DNA from: Kangiellaceae bacterium
Lineage (GTDB): Bacteria; Pseudomonadota; Gammaproteobacteria; Enterobacterales; Kangiellaceae
Length of the DNA stretch: 46,924 bases
Reading direction: 5' to 3'
NCBI GenBank assembly: GCA_026196875.1
Contig: JAPHTP010000067.1
Span: 1-46,924, forward strand
The position numbers and the translations under genes were made by a program. Positions 17,153 to 25,332 of the stretch are shown piece by piece. The notes under the pieces are model-generated. The model was not told the DNA's origin. It saw only the letters and a list, made by a program, of their open reading frames with translations, and did no database searches. Positions within the stretch are counted from its first letter, which is position 1; every line of letters begins with the position of its first letter.

Positions 17153-18310
17153 ATGAAGACTATTGGTATTGTAACTGGTACTCGAGCTGAATTCGGGTTG
17201 TTATATAGAACTATAGAGCTACTTCAGAAAGATGAGAGCTTTGATACTCGAATCTTTGTTTGTGGTGCCCATTTATCACCGGAATATGGTTATACCATTT
17301 CAGAGATAGAGCAAAGTAATATTGATAACATAATTAGAGTAGAAATGTTGTTGTCATCAAGTTCTAAAGCGGCAGTCGCTAAATCTGTGGGAATTGCAAC
17401 AATGAGCTTCGCAGACGCTTTTTCTCGAGAACCGTTGGATGGGATATTGGTGTTGGGCGACCGCTATGAAATACTAGCAGCTGCACAGGCGGCGATGTTC
17501 TTAAACATTCCTCTAATTCATATTCATGGAGGCGAAGTAACTGAAGGTGCTTTCGATGACTCTATAAGACATGCAATTACCAAAATGGCGAATGTTCATT
17601 TTCCAGTGACTGAAGAATTTGCCAAGAGAATTATGCAGTTGGGAGAGAGCAAAAAAAGTATATTCGTTGTCGGTTCGCCCGGTATAGATAACATAATTAA
17701 TTCACCGGGCTTGAAACGGGGCACATTGCAGGAAAGTCTCGGATTCGAACTTGATCAACCCACAGCCCTGGTAACTTACCATCCTGTAACGAAGACAGAT
17801 GATTGCGAAGAAAATAATATACTACCACTAATTAATGCTATTAAAGCTAACTCGAATCTAACTTACGTTGTCACTTACCCCAATGCTGACGGAAACGGTG
17901 CTGAAATATTGAAGCAATGGGAAACCATTGAAAGTTTAGAAAATGTAAAGCTAGTTCCTTCCCTTGGTTTTAAACGCTATTTATCCTTAATGGAGTATGT
18001 TGATTGTGTGATTGGAAATTCTTCAAGTGGAATAATCGAGGCTCCTTGCTTTAAAGTTGGGACTATTAACATCGGTAGTAGGCAAAATGGCCGACCAATG
18101 GCAGATTCTATAATTAATGTTAGCATGGATGAAAAACAAATTTCTGATGCAATCAAATTATGTAGCAACGCCGATTTTAAAAAATCTTTAAAAGACTTGG
18201 AGAATCCTTACGGTCATGGCGGAACGGCAGAGAATATTGTTGATGTTCTAAGGAATATTGAGCTTTCTAGCTATCACGTTAAACAATTTGTGGATATGAA
18301 AAGTGAATAA
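17153..18310 (+). CDS. legG: Hydrolysing NDP-sugar 2-epimerase (LegG/NeuC)
   Basis: Releases the nucleotide and inverts C2, giving the free 2,4-diamino-2,4,6-trideoxymannose that LegI condenses with PEP. 385 residues. Family signs: GTRAEFGLLYRTI (9-21), GDRYEILAAAQAA, IHIHGGEVTEGAFDDSIRH, and NSSSGIIEAP in the UDP-binding C-domain. It is distinct from the two WecB proteins, which lack GAFDDSIRH. The stop overlaps the start of the NeuB-like gene by 8 bp. Confidence 0.92.
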   Translation: MKTIGIVTGTRAEFGLLYRTIELLQKDESFDTRIFVCGAHLSPEYGYTISEIEQSNIDNIIRVEMLLSSSSKAAVAKSVGIATMSFADAFSREPLDGILVLGDRYEILAAAQAAMFLNIPLIHIHGGEVTEGAFDDSIRHAITKMANVHFPVTEEFAKRIMQLGESKKSIFVVGSPGIDNIINSPGLKRGTLQESLGFELDQPTALVTYHPVTKTDDCEENNILPLINAIKANSNLTYVVTYPNADGNGAEILKQWETIESLENVKLVPSLGFKRYLSLMEYVDCVIGNSSSGIIEAPCFKVGTINIGSRQNGRPMADSIINVSMDEKQISDAIKLCSNADFKKSLKDLENPYGHGGTAENIVDVLRNIELSSYHVKQFVDMKSE

Positions 18311-19385
18311 AAATCATGTTTTAGTTATTGCTGAAGCTGGAGTAAATCATAACGGCGATATTGAGCTCGCTAAGAAATTGATTGATGTGGCGGCCGAAGC
18401 AGGTGCAGATATCGTAAAGTTTCAAACTTTTAAAGCCAAAAAGCTGGCTTCGTCAACAGCCAAACAAGCTGAGTATCAAAAGATTAATACGAATATTTCT
18501 GAGTCTCAACTTGAAATGTTAGAAAGGCTGGAATTGAAGTATGATGACCATTTTTCCTTGGTAGAGCACTGTAAAGCTAGAAATATTAAATTTCTTTCAA
18601 CTGCATTTGACGAGGAAAGTTTAAATTTTTTAACTCAAGAACTTGAACAGAAACTATTAAAAATTCCTTCAGGGGAACTCACTAATGCTCCCTTCCTGTT
18701 AGCACACGCAAAAACCAATCTCGATATTATATTGTCTACAGGTATGTCTACATTGTCAGAAATTGAGATGGCCTTAGGAATCTTGGCCTTTGGTTATCTC
18801 TATCCGGACTCTGTTCCATCGAGGCAAAAGTTTCAAGAGGTTTTGTATTCTGAAGAAGGTAAAGCAATTCTAAAAGAAAAAGTTACAATATTACATTGTA
18901 CGACAGAATATCCAGCACCGCTTGAGGAGATAAATTTAAATGCAATGTTAACCATAAGGGACGCATTTAAACTAAAAATTGGATATTCAGATCATAGTCA
19001 AGGAATAGTCGTTCCGATCGCTGCGGTTTCTTTGAGTGCTGGAATTATAGAAAAACACTTCACTCTCAACCGAAATATGGATGGTCCAGATCATAAAGCT
19101 TCATTGGAACCACAAGAGCTAATCGAAATGATAGACGCGATTAGAAAAGTTGAATTAGCATTAGGTGATGGAATAAAGGGACCGCAACCTTCTGAAGTTA
19201 AAAACAAAGAGATAGCGAGAAAGAGCTTAGTGGCAGAAACTAATATTTCAAAAGGTGAAAAGCTAACCAAAAATAATCTTTCTGTTAAACGCCCTGGAAA
19301 CGGGATGTCAGCACTAAACTATTGGGACGTGTTAGGTAAATCAGCGTCACGTGATTACGAATCAGGTGATTTAATAGATGAATAA
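18303..19385 (+). CDS. legI: N,N'-diacetyllegionaminate synthase (LegI/NeuB)
   Basis: Condenses the C6 sugar with phosphoenolpyruvate to a nine-carbon nonulosonic acid. 360 residues: a TIM barrel beginning VIAEAGVNHNGDIELAKKLI (8-27), KFQTFKA, the LKIPSGE and LSTGMS motifs, IEKHFTLNR, and a C-terminal antifreeze-like SAF domain (from RKSLVAE, near residue 302). GTG 18303 start, overlapping the previous gene by 8 bp. The assignment as LegI rather than NeuB proper rests on the adjoining LegB and LegC genes; sialic acid clusters lack these. Confidence 0.92.
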   Translation: MNKNHVLVIAEAGVNHNGDIELAKKLIDVAAEAGADIVKFQTFKAKKLASSTAKQAEYQKINTNISESQLEMLERLELKYDDHFSLVEHCKARNIKFLSTAFDEESLNFLTQELEQKLLKIPSGELTNAPFLLAHAKTNLDIILSTGMSTLSEIEMALGILAFGYLYPDSVPSRQKFQEVLYSEEGKAILKEKVTILHCTTEYPAPLEEINLNAMLTIRDAFKLKIGYSDHSQGIVVPIAAVSLSAGIIEKHFTLNRNMDGPDHKASLEPQELIEMIDAIRKVELALGDGIKGPQPSEVKNKEIARKSLVAETNISKGEKLTKNNLSVKRPGNGMSALNYWDVLGKSASRDYESGDLIDE

Positions 19386-20034
19386 GAAACTAGTCATATT
19401 AGGTTCTGGTGGGCATGCCAGAGTGTTGTTTGATATTTTAACACAACAGTCTAAAGAAGTATCGGCTATTGTAAGTCCAGAGGACAACTTAGAAAATGGA
19501 ATGTTCAACGGAATTCCACATTACACGAATGATGATTATGTAATAGAGAACTTTGATTCTAAAGAAATAAAACTTGTCAATGGAGTAGGGGCGCTACCCA
19601 GACAAAAATTAAGAACGGAACTTTTCGAAAAATTTAGACAAAAAGGTTTTAAATTTGAAACTGTAGTTGATCATAGGGCTATTGTCTCTCCTCACGCAGA
19701 GATAAAGGAAGGCGCTCAGATAATGCCTGGAGCAATCATCCAATCAGGCGCTCAAATTGGTTTTAATAGCATTGTTAATTCAGGGGCGATTATTGAGCAT
19801 GATTGCGTTGTGGGAGACTTTAATCATGTTGCTCCCGGCGTGACTTTAAGTGGTGGAGTTCGATTAGCTGAAAGTGTCCATGTAGGGTCCGGGGCTACCA
19901 TAATTCAAGGTATCACGGTCTCTAAGAATGCGGTCGTTGGTGCCGGAGCAATTGTTTCCAAACCTGTCAGTGCTAGTTCAATTGTTTATCCAGCTAGATC
20001 TACATTAGAAAATATTGAAGAGACTAAATCATGA
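19378..20034 (+). CDS. NeuD/PglD-like N-acetyltransferase
   Basis: Left-handed beta-helix acetyltransferase with an N-terminal Rossmann-like domain (LVILGSGGHARVLFDIL, 5-21) and hexapeptide repeats from about residue 95 (AIVSPHAEIKEGAQIMPGAI). 218 residues. In this setting it most likely N-acetylates the 4-amino group of the intermediate (the LegH/PglD role) or O-acetylates the nonulosonate as NeuD does; sequence does not decide. Start ATG 19378 overlaps legI by 8 bp and the stop overlaps the next gene by 4 bp. Confidence 0.85.
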   Translation: MNKKLVILGSGGHARVLFDILTQQSKEVSAIVSPEDNLENGMFNGIPHYTNDDYVIENFDSKEIKLVNGVGALPRQKLRTELFEKFRQKGFKFETVVDHRAIVSPHAEIKEGAQIMPGAIIQSGAQIGFNSIVNSGAIIEHDCVVGDFNHVAPGVTLSGGVRLAESVHVGSGATIIQGITVSKNAVVGAGAIVSKPVSASSIVYPARSTLENIEETKS

Positions 20035-21089
20035 CACATTGCTGGAAAAACACAGTAATCAATCAACATGTTTCAATAAAAAACGCTTTACAGGTTATAG
20101 ATAAAGAAGCTCTTAGAGTAGCGTTGGTTGTGGACGATGTTCAAAATTTACTTGGTGTTGTCACTGATGGAGACGTTAGAAGAGGATTGTTGAATGACTT
20201 AACTTTGGATACGCCGGTATTTAAAATTATGAACGTCGATCCTTATACTCAGACTTCGGATGTCTCAAACGACAAATTGATTGATATAATGGAGGAGTTA
20301 GACGTACTGTTTATTCCGATCGTAGAGGGGCGTAAATTAGTCGGTTTAAAAACTCTTCATGATTTGCTCATTAAACCAAAGCTAGACAATCCGGTTTTTA
20401 TCATGGCGGGAGGTTTTGGTACAAGGTTAAGACCACTAACAGACAACTGCCCAAAGCCAATGCTTAAAGTCGGCGGGAAGCCAATGTTGGAAACTTTAAT
20501 TAATAGATTTAAACAGTCAGGTTTCCATAATTTTTATTTGTCTACACACTATCTACCAGAAGTTATTAAAGATTATTTCGGTGACGGCGGCAAATTCGAT
20601 ATAAATATTGAATATGTTTTTGAAGACATGCCTCTAGGTACTGGTGGTGCACTTGGGTTGCTCCCTAGTACATTACCAGATCTTCCATTGCTAGTGACGA
20701 ATGGTGACGTACTTACAAACATCGATTTTTCTCGAGTTTTAGATTTTCACAATAAGAGTGATGCTGATGCTACTATGTGTGTAAGAGAATATGAATACCA
20801 AATACCATATGGTGTTGTGGAGAGAAATGGAAGTTCAGTAATTGCTATGAAGGAAAAACCGGTACACAGTTTTTACGTCAACGCAGGGATTTATGTAATA
20901 AACCAGGAAGTTGTTAGGAGTGTAAAATCTAATCAGCGGCTGGACATGCCAAATTTGTTAGAAACTCAGATCGAAAATAATAAAGATATAGTTGCATACC
21001 CTGTTCATGATTATTGGTTGGACATTGGGAGAATGGAAGACTTTAACAAGGCACAACTTGATATACATACTTTAGGGATATTGAAGTGA
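20031..21089 (+). CDS. CBS-nucleotidyltransferase (PtmE-like)
   Basis: 352 residues: two CBS motifs (about 8-115), then a sugar-phosphate nucleotidyltransferase domain starting MAGGFGTRLRP (125-135), with PLGTGGAL, NGDV and VNAGIYV motifs. It resembles Campylobacter PtmE, the glucosamine-1-phosphate guanylyltransferase of the legionaminic pathway, which would make this a GDP-sugar route. Nucleotide specificity is inferred from family and context only. ATGA overlap with the previous gene; its stop overlaps the GTG of the next gene. Confidence 0.85.
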   Translation: MTHCWKNTVINQHVSIKNALQVIDKEALRVALVVDDVQNLLGVVTDGDVRRGLLNDLTLDTPVFKIMNVDPYTQTSDVSNDKLIDIMEELDVLFIPIVEGRKLVGLKTLHDLLIKPKLDNPVFIMAGGFGTRLRPLTDNCPKPMLKVGGKPMLETLINRFKQSGFHNFYLSTHYLPEVIKDYFGDGGKFDINIEYVFEDMPLGTGGALGLLPSTLPDLPLLVTNGDVLTNIDFSRVLDFHNKSDADATMCVREYEYQIPYGVVERNGSSVIAMKEKPVHSFYVNAGIYVINQEVVRSVKSNQRLDMPNLLETQIENNKDIVAYPVHDYWLDIGRMEDFNKAQLDIHTLGILK

Positions 21090-21781
21090 TTTCTGGTAAA
21101 AGAGTATTGGCAATAATCCCTGCAAGGGGGGGGTCAAAAGGTGTCAAGAATAAGAATATTAGAGAAGTTGGAGGTAAGCCGCTTATAAATTGGACGATTG
21201 AAGCGGGGCTTGGTTCGAAATATATAGATAGAATGATTTTATCTTCTGATGACCAAAAAATAATCTCTGTCGCTGAAGATGCAAAATGTGAAGCACCTTT
21301 CGTAAGACCAGAATATCTCTCAACTGATGAGGCTAAAAGTATAGACGTCGTTTTGCATGCTGTTGAATTTGTTGCCGATCACTTTGACATAGTAGTTTTG
21401 CTGCAACCTACGTCTCCTTTAAGGACCTCCAGTGACATCGATGGGGCATTAACTAAGTATATTGACACCGATGCTCAGGCTATAGTAAGTGTGTCTGCTG
21501 TAGAAAAATCACCTTATTGGATGTATCAATTGCAGGAGCCTGGCGACAAGATTCAACCGGTTGTTAATTTAGAAGAAATTCCGTTAAGACGTCAAGATGC
21601 ACCGGAATGCTTTGCGTTAAACGGCGCAATTTATGTCATTGATAATAATGTTCTAAGAAATGAGCAAACTTTTCTTCCTGAAGATACACGCGCCTACGTT
21701 ATGAACCAGCGGTCATCGATTGATATAGATACTGAAGAAGATTTGAATTATTTAAAGTTTGTAGTTGGAGAATCCAAATGA
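21086..21781 (+). CDS. legF: CMP-legionaminate synthetase (LegF/NeuA-like)
   Basis: Activates the free nonulosonic acid with CTP to the CMP-sugar donor. 231 residues; the CTP-binding IIPARGGSKGVKNKN (10-24) is intact, followed by SSDD, LLQPTSPLR and the QDAPECFALNGAIYV segment. GTG 21086 start overlaps the preceding stop; its own stop overlaps the next ATG. Codons 14-16 contain a run of eight G residues (21126-21133), so a one-base slip would truncate the enzyme within its first 30 or so codons. Confidence 0.92.
   Translation: MISGKRVLAIIPARGGSKGVKNKNIREVGGKPLINWTIEAGLGSKYIDRMILSSDDQKIISVAEDAKCEAPFVRPEYLSTDEAKSIDVVLHAVEFVADHFDIVVLLQPTSPLRTSSDIDGALTKYIDTDAQAIVSVSAVEKSPYWMYQLQEPGDKIQPVVNLEEIPLRRQDAPECFALNGAIYVIDNNVLRNEQTFLPEDTRAYVMNQRSSIDIDTEEDLNYLKFVVGESK
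21126..21133 (+). repeat. G8 homopolymer inside legF
   Basis: Eight consecutive G encode Arg14-Gly15-Gly16 of the nucleotide-binding loop. In this AT-rich sequence other G runs are mostly six or shorter. The present length is the in-frame (ON) state. Confidence 0.9.
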
Positions 21782-22944
21782 TCGAAAAACGAAATGTACA
21801 GGCAATGTACAACCTTCCCGAAGAAATTAAATTTTGTAAAAAATGTACTATATCCAATCAGCGACCTCGAATAACTTTTGATGAGAATGGTGTTTGCAGT
21901 GCATGTAATTTTGCCGAATTTAAAAGAACTAAAATTGATTGGGAAGCTAGAGATAAAGAGCTTCGAGAATTGTGTGATAAACATCGAAAAAGTGATGGTT
22001 CTTATGACGTAATAGTTCCTTGTAGTGGTGGAAAGGATGGTAGTTTTGTCGCTCACATGTTGAAGTATAAATACAATATGAATCCATTGTGTGTGACTTG
22101 GGCTCCGCTTTTAGCGACAGAACTAGGGAGAAAAAATCTGGACAACTTTATAGCATCAGGTTTTGATCATGTTTTGGGAACTCCAAATCCCCAAGTTACT
22201 AGAAAGCTAACACAGTTAGCATTTAAGCATATGGGAGACCCATTCCAACCATTTATATACGGTCAAACGAACTTTCCTATGAAAATGGCCATTCAAAATA
22301 ATGTGTCATTAATAATGTACGGCGAGAATGGTGAAGTTGAATATGGTGGAGACATGAAAAATGCTTTTTCTCCGACGAGAGAAATAGCGGATCACGATGG
22401 TCATTATTTTTCTGGTAAGCCACCTGAATTTTGGGAACAACATGGATTATCCAAAGCTGACCTAGCTCCTTTTTCTGCTCCCCCTATGGAGCAAGTCAGA
22501 AAAAATGAAACTGAAATTCACTTCTTCGGCTATTACAAGTGCTGGGATCCACAAGAGTGCTATTATTACGCGAGAGAGAACACCGGATTTACTCCAAACA
22601 CCGAGCGTTCTGAAGGTACCTATTCAAAATATGCGAGCTTGGATGATCAAATAGATGGTTTTCATTATTACCTCGCGTATATTAAATTTGGTATTGGTCG
22701 AACTACTTCAGATGCGGCCCACGAAATTCGGGACGGTAAAATCGATCGTGAAGAAGGAGAAGCGCTGATTAAAAGGTATGATGGCGAGTTTCCTAAAAAA
22801 CATTTTCAGACATTTTTAGACTTCTGTGATATCTCAGAAGAAGAATTTAATGAAGTCATTGATAGTTGGAGAAGTCCGCATATATGGGATTATGATGATG
22901 GTCAGTGGAAGCTTAAAAAAGCCGTGTACGACGAAGATAATTAA
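21778..22944 (+). CDS. N-acetyl sugar amidotransferase (PseA/WbpG family)
   Basis: ATP-dependent enzyme that turns an acetamido group on a sugar into an acetamidino group using ammonia from a HisH/HisF pair. 388 residues: a zinc-ribbon-like start with Cys20, Cys23, Cys40 and Cys43, then a PP-loop PCSGGKDGSF (81-90) that activates the substrate with ATP, and the conserved MYGENGEVEYGGDM segment. Relatives are PseA/LegA-type proteins of Campylobacter and Legionella and WbpG of Pseudomonas aeruginosa. Adjacent HisF- and HisH-like genes complete the system. The likely acceptor here is the nonulosonate, because no genes for 3-amino-ManNAcA synthesis are present. Confidence 0.92.
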   Translation: MIEKRNVQAMYNLPEEIKFCKKCTISNQRPRITFDENGVCSACNFAEFKRTKIDWEARDKELRELCDKHRKSDGSYDVIVPCSGGKDGSFVAHMLKYKYNMNPLCVTWAPLLATELGRKNLDNFIASGFDHVLGTPNPQVTRKLTQLAFKHMGDPFQPFIYGQTNFPMKMAIQNNVSLIMYGENGEVEYGGDMKNAFSPTREIADHDGHYFSGKPPEFWEQHGLSKADLAPFSAPPMEQVRKNETEIHFFGYYKCWDPQECYYYARENTGFTPNTERSEGTYSKYASLDDQIDGFHYYLAYIKFGIGRTTSDAAHEIRDGKIDREEGEALIKRYDGEFPKKHFQTFLDFCDISEEEFNEVIDSWRSPHIWDYDDGQWKLKKAVYDEDN

Positions 22945-22955
22945 TAGGCCATTGA

Positions 22956-23714
22956 ATGAAGAATGTAAGATTAATCCCTCGACTTGATGTAAAAGGACCT
23001 AACTTAATTAAGGGAGTTCATCTTGAAGGATTAAGGGTGATAGGAGATCCTCAAGAACATGCTGTAAAGTATTATCTTGATGGGGCTGACGAAATAATTT
23101 ACATGGATGTAGTTGCGAGTCTATATGGACGTAATAATCTAACCAATATTGTCGAGCACACCGCGAATAATGTATTTATTCCCATAACTGTTGGTGGCGG
23201 CGTGCGTTCTGTTGAGGATGCACGAAAGTTATTACGCTCTGGTGCCGATAAAGTTGCTATTAATACTGCTGCAATTGAAAGGCCAGAATTATTATCAGAA
23301 ATTGCCGATGTGTTCGGAACACAGTGCGTAGTACTCTCTGTCGAAGCCAAGTACAAAGAAGATGGAACTTGGGAAGCATACACTGACAATGGTAGGGAAA
23401 AAAGCGGTAGAAATGTTCTTGAATGGGTTGAACTCGCTGCCAAGCATGGTGCCGGTGAAATTCTATTAACATCTATCGATCACGAAGGTACATCAAAAGG
23501 ATTTGAGCTCAATTTAGTTAAAGCTGTTTCTGAAATTATTAATGTACCAATTATTGCTAGCGGTGGAATGGGAAAAGTCGAAGACGCAATTCAAGTTATA
23601 GATAGTGGTGCTGATGCTGTGGCTATGGCTGATATTCTCCACTATAAAAAAATGACGATGAAAGAGATCCATGATGAAGTCAGAAATGCAGGGCTTCACG
23701 TTAGGAGAATTTAG
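22956..23714 (+). CDS. hisF2: HisF-like subunit for amidotransfer
   Basis: TIM-barrel paralogue of imidazole glycerol phosphate synthase, expected to channel ammonia to the PP-loop amidotransferase next door rather than make histidine. 252 residues. Asp11 of true HisF is kept (PRLDVKG), and phosphate loops VGGGVRS and ASGGMG are intact, but the second catalytic acid, Asp130 in T. maritima HisF (normally in a xDAK/R motif), is Glu130 here (LSVEAKYK). The N-terminal CLD motif reads RLD. These changes suit a specialised paralogue. The stop shares one base with the HisH-like start. Confidence 0.9.
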   Translation: MKNVRLIPRLDVKGPNLIKGVHLEGLRVIGDPQEHAVKYYLDGADEIIYMDVVASLYGRNNLTNIVEHTANNVFIPITVGGGVRSVEDARKLLRSGADKVAINTAAIERPELLSEIADVFGTQCVVLSVEAKYKEDGTWEAYTDNGREKSGRNVLEWVELAAKHGAGEILLTSIDHEGTSKGFELNLVKAVSEIINVPIIASGGMGKVEDAIQVIDSGADAVAMADILHYKKMTMKEIHDEVRNAGLHVRRI

Positions 23715-24340
23715 TGAAAATAGGAATCCTAGATTACGGTGCAGGCAATCTTAAGAATGTTTGTAGAGCGATCGAACATTTAGAACATAGTTACTGTTTA
23801 GTTTCTGATCCAGAATCTATTGAAGTTGTGGATAAGCTAATTGTTCCTGGTGTTGGAGCCTTTAAAGTTGCCATGGAGCAAATTGAAAAGTTAGGTGTCG
23901 TAGAATCACTACGAAGTTTTGCCGAAAAGGACAAACCTGTTCTGGGGATTTGTCTTGGCATGCAGTTACTTTTTGAGTCAAGCTCAGAGTTTGGAGAAAC
24001 TAAGGGGCTAGGCCTATTAGAGGGGAATGTAGAGTTGATTCCTTCTGAAGGCGAAAATGGACTAAAACATAAAGTTCCGCACATTGGTTGGAACGAACTA
24101 GTTGTTGGGGAATTGCAATCACCTCTCGTAAAAGACCTGAGGATTGAAGACGCCGTATATTTTGTCCATTCGTATAGAGCCAACAACTATAAAACAGAAA
24201 ATTTAGTCGCACATTGTGATTATGATGGCCTAATAATACCTGCAATAGTTCAAAAAAATAGGGTCTTCGGATGTCAGTTCCACCCTGAAAAAAGTGGGCC
24301 GATAGGACTAAATATTCTTAATAGCTTTTTAAGGATGTAA
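23714..24340 (+). CDS. hisH2: HisH-like glutaminase subunit
   Basis: Class I glutamine amidotransferase that releases ammonia from glutamine for the HisF-like partner. 208 residues with the full triad: Cys80 in LGICLGMQLLF, and His190 and Glu192 in QFHPEKS. PGVGAF (45-50) forms the oxyanion region. GTG 23714 start overlaps the HisF-like stop by one base, as expected for a tightly paired complex. No other histidine genes are nearby, so this is the surface-sugar paralogue set. Confidence 0.92.
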   Translation: MKIGILDYGAGNLKNVCRAIEHLEHSYCLVSDPESIEVVDKLIVPGVGAFKVAMEQIEKLGVVESLRSFAEKDKPVLGICLGMQLLFESSSEFGETKGLGLLEGNVELIPSEGENGLKHKVPHIGWNELVVGELQSPLVKDLRIEDAVYFVHSYRANNYKTENLVAHCDYDGLIIPAIVQKNRVFGCQFHPEKSGPIGLNILNSFLRM

Positions 24341-24341
24341 A

Positions 24342-25316
24342 ATGAAATTGTTACTCATTGGGGCTGGCCAACTTGGCAGTCGGCACTTACAATCGTTACT
24401 AAAATTAAAAGTTTCTGCTGAGATCTACGTTGTAGATAGCTCGCTTGACTCATTGGAATTATCAAAGTCAAGGGCGCAAGAAATCGAGTCAGCCAAAAAT
24501 CACGAGGTCGTCTACTTAACTAACTTAAATGACATCAATTGTAATGAGTTTTATTGTGTTGTAATTGCAACTGGTGCTTCTGTAAGATTTACAATTTTAA
24601 AAGACGTTTTAGCCAAGTTTTCTGTAAATTATATGATCTTAGAAAAAGTTCTTTTCCAAGACATGAAGTCATACCAAGCAGCATTAGATATCGTCAACAG
24701 CGCGAATGCCAAAGTGTTTGTAAATTGTCCTCTTCGAGTTTATCCATTTTTTCAAGAGCTTAAACATCAATTTATTTCAAAAGAAAATAGTACTCTATTG
24801 AACTACTCTGGTGGTGAATGGATAGGCTTAGGCTGTAATACTATTCATTACTTAGATCTTTTAGACTATTTGGCCGAAGAAAAGCTTGTTCGAGTTGACG
24901 TTGAAGGTTTAGATGATGAAGTTATTGAAAGCAAACGAAAAGGCTTCAAGGAATTTACTGGAAAGCTAGTTGCAGAGTTCTCTGATGGTTCTGCTTTGAA
25001 TGTTTACTCAATAAAAAACAGCGACCAAGATTCAGTTATAGAAATCATTAATGGCGATTATCGTATTAGTATCGATGAGTTATCTGGAAATTATTGTATT
25101 TACAAAAGTGGTGAACTAGTTGAAGAAAGTAAATATGAAGTGCAATATCAAAGTAACCTAACACACAAAATAGTTGAAAGTTTGTTAGATGCAGATAGTT
25201 GCGGTTTGATTGGTTTTTCTGGGTCTGTTGATTTGCACAAAATATATATTGAAGCATTACTAGCACATTATAATCGCTTTACAGATAAGCCTGAGTTATT
25301 GTTACCAATAACATAA
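24342..25316 (+). CDS. Gfo/Idh/MocA-like oxidoreductase 1
   Basis: 324 residues with an N-terminal Rossmann fold (LLLIGAGQLGSRHLQSLL, 3-20) and a C-terminal alpha/beta domain. The usual EKP motif reads EKV (YMILEKVLFQ), so the Pro is replaced; the protein may be a divergent dehydrogenase or have a changed role. Substrate unknown. Its place straight after the acetamidino genes and one base after hisH2 suggests it acts on the same nucleotide or nonulosonate sugar, for example in oxidation or epimerisation. That is inference. Confidence 0.7.
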   Translation: MKLLLIGAGQLGSRHLQSLLKLKVSAEIYVVDSSLDSLELSKSRAQEIESAKNHEVVYLTNLNDINCNEFYCVVIATGASVRFTILKDVLAKFSVNYMILEKVLFQDMKSYQAALDIVNSANAKVFVNCPLRVYPFFQELKHQFISKENSTLLNYSGGEWIGLGCNTIHYLDLLDYLAEEKLVRVDVEGLDDEVIESKRKGFKEFTGKLVAEFSDGSALNVYSIKNSDQDSVIEIINGDYRISIDELSGNYCIYKSGELVEESKYEVQYQSNLTHKIVESLLDADSCGLIGFSGSVDLHKIYIEALLAHYNRFTDKPELLLPIT

Positions 25317-25332
25317 ATAAAAAGGATTAAAA

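Noticed and set aside
22956..24340. HisF and HisH as histidine biosynthesis genes
   Set aside because: No other his genes are adjacent, Asp130 is Glu, and a PP-loop amidotransferase lies next to them, so they are read as surface-sugar paralogues.
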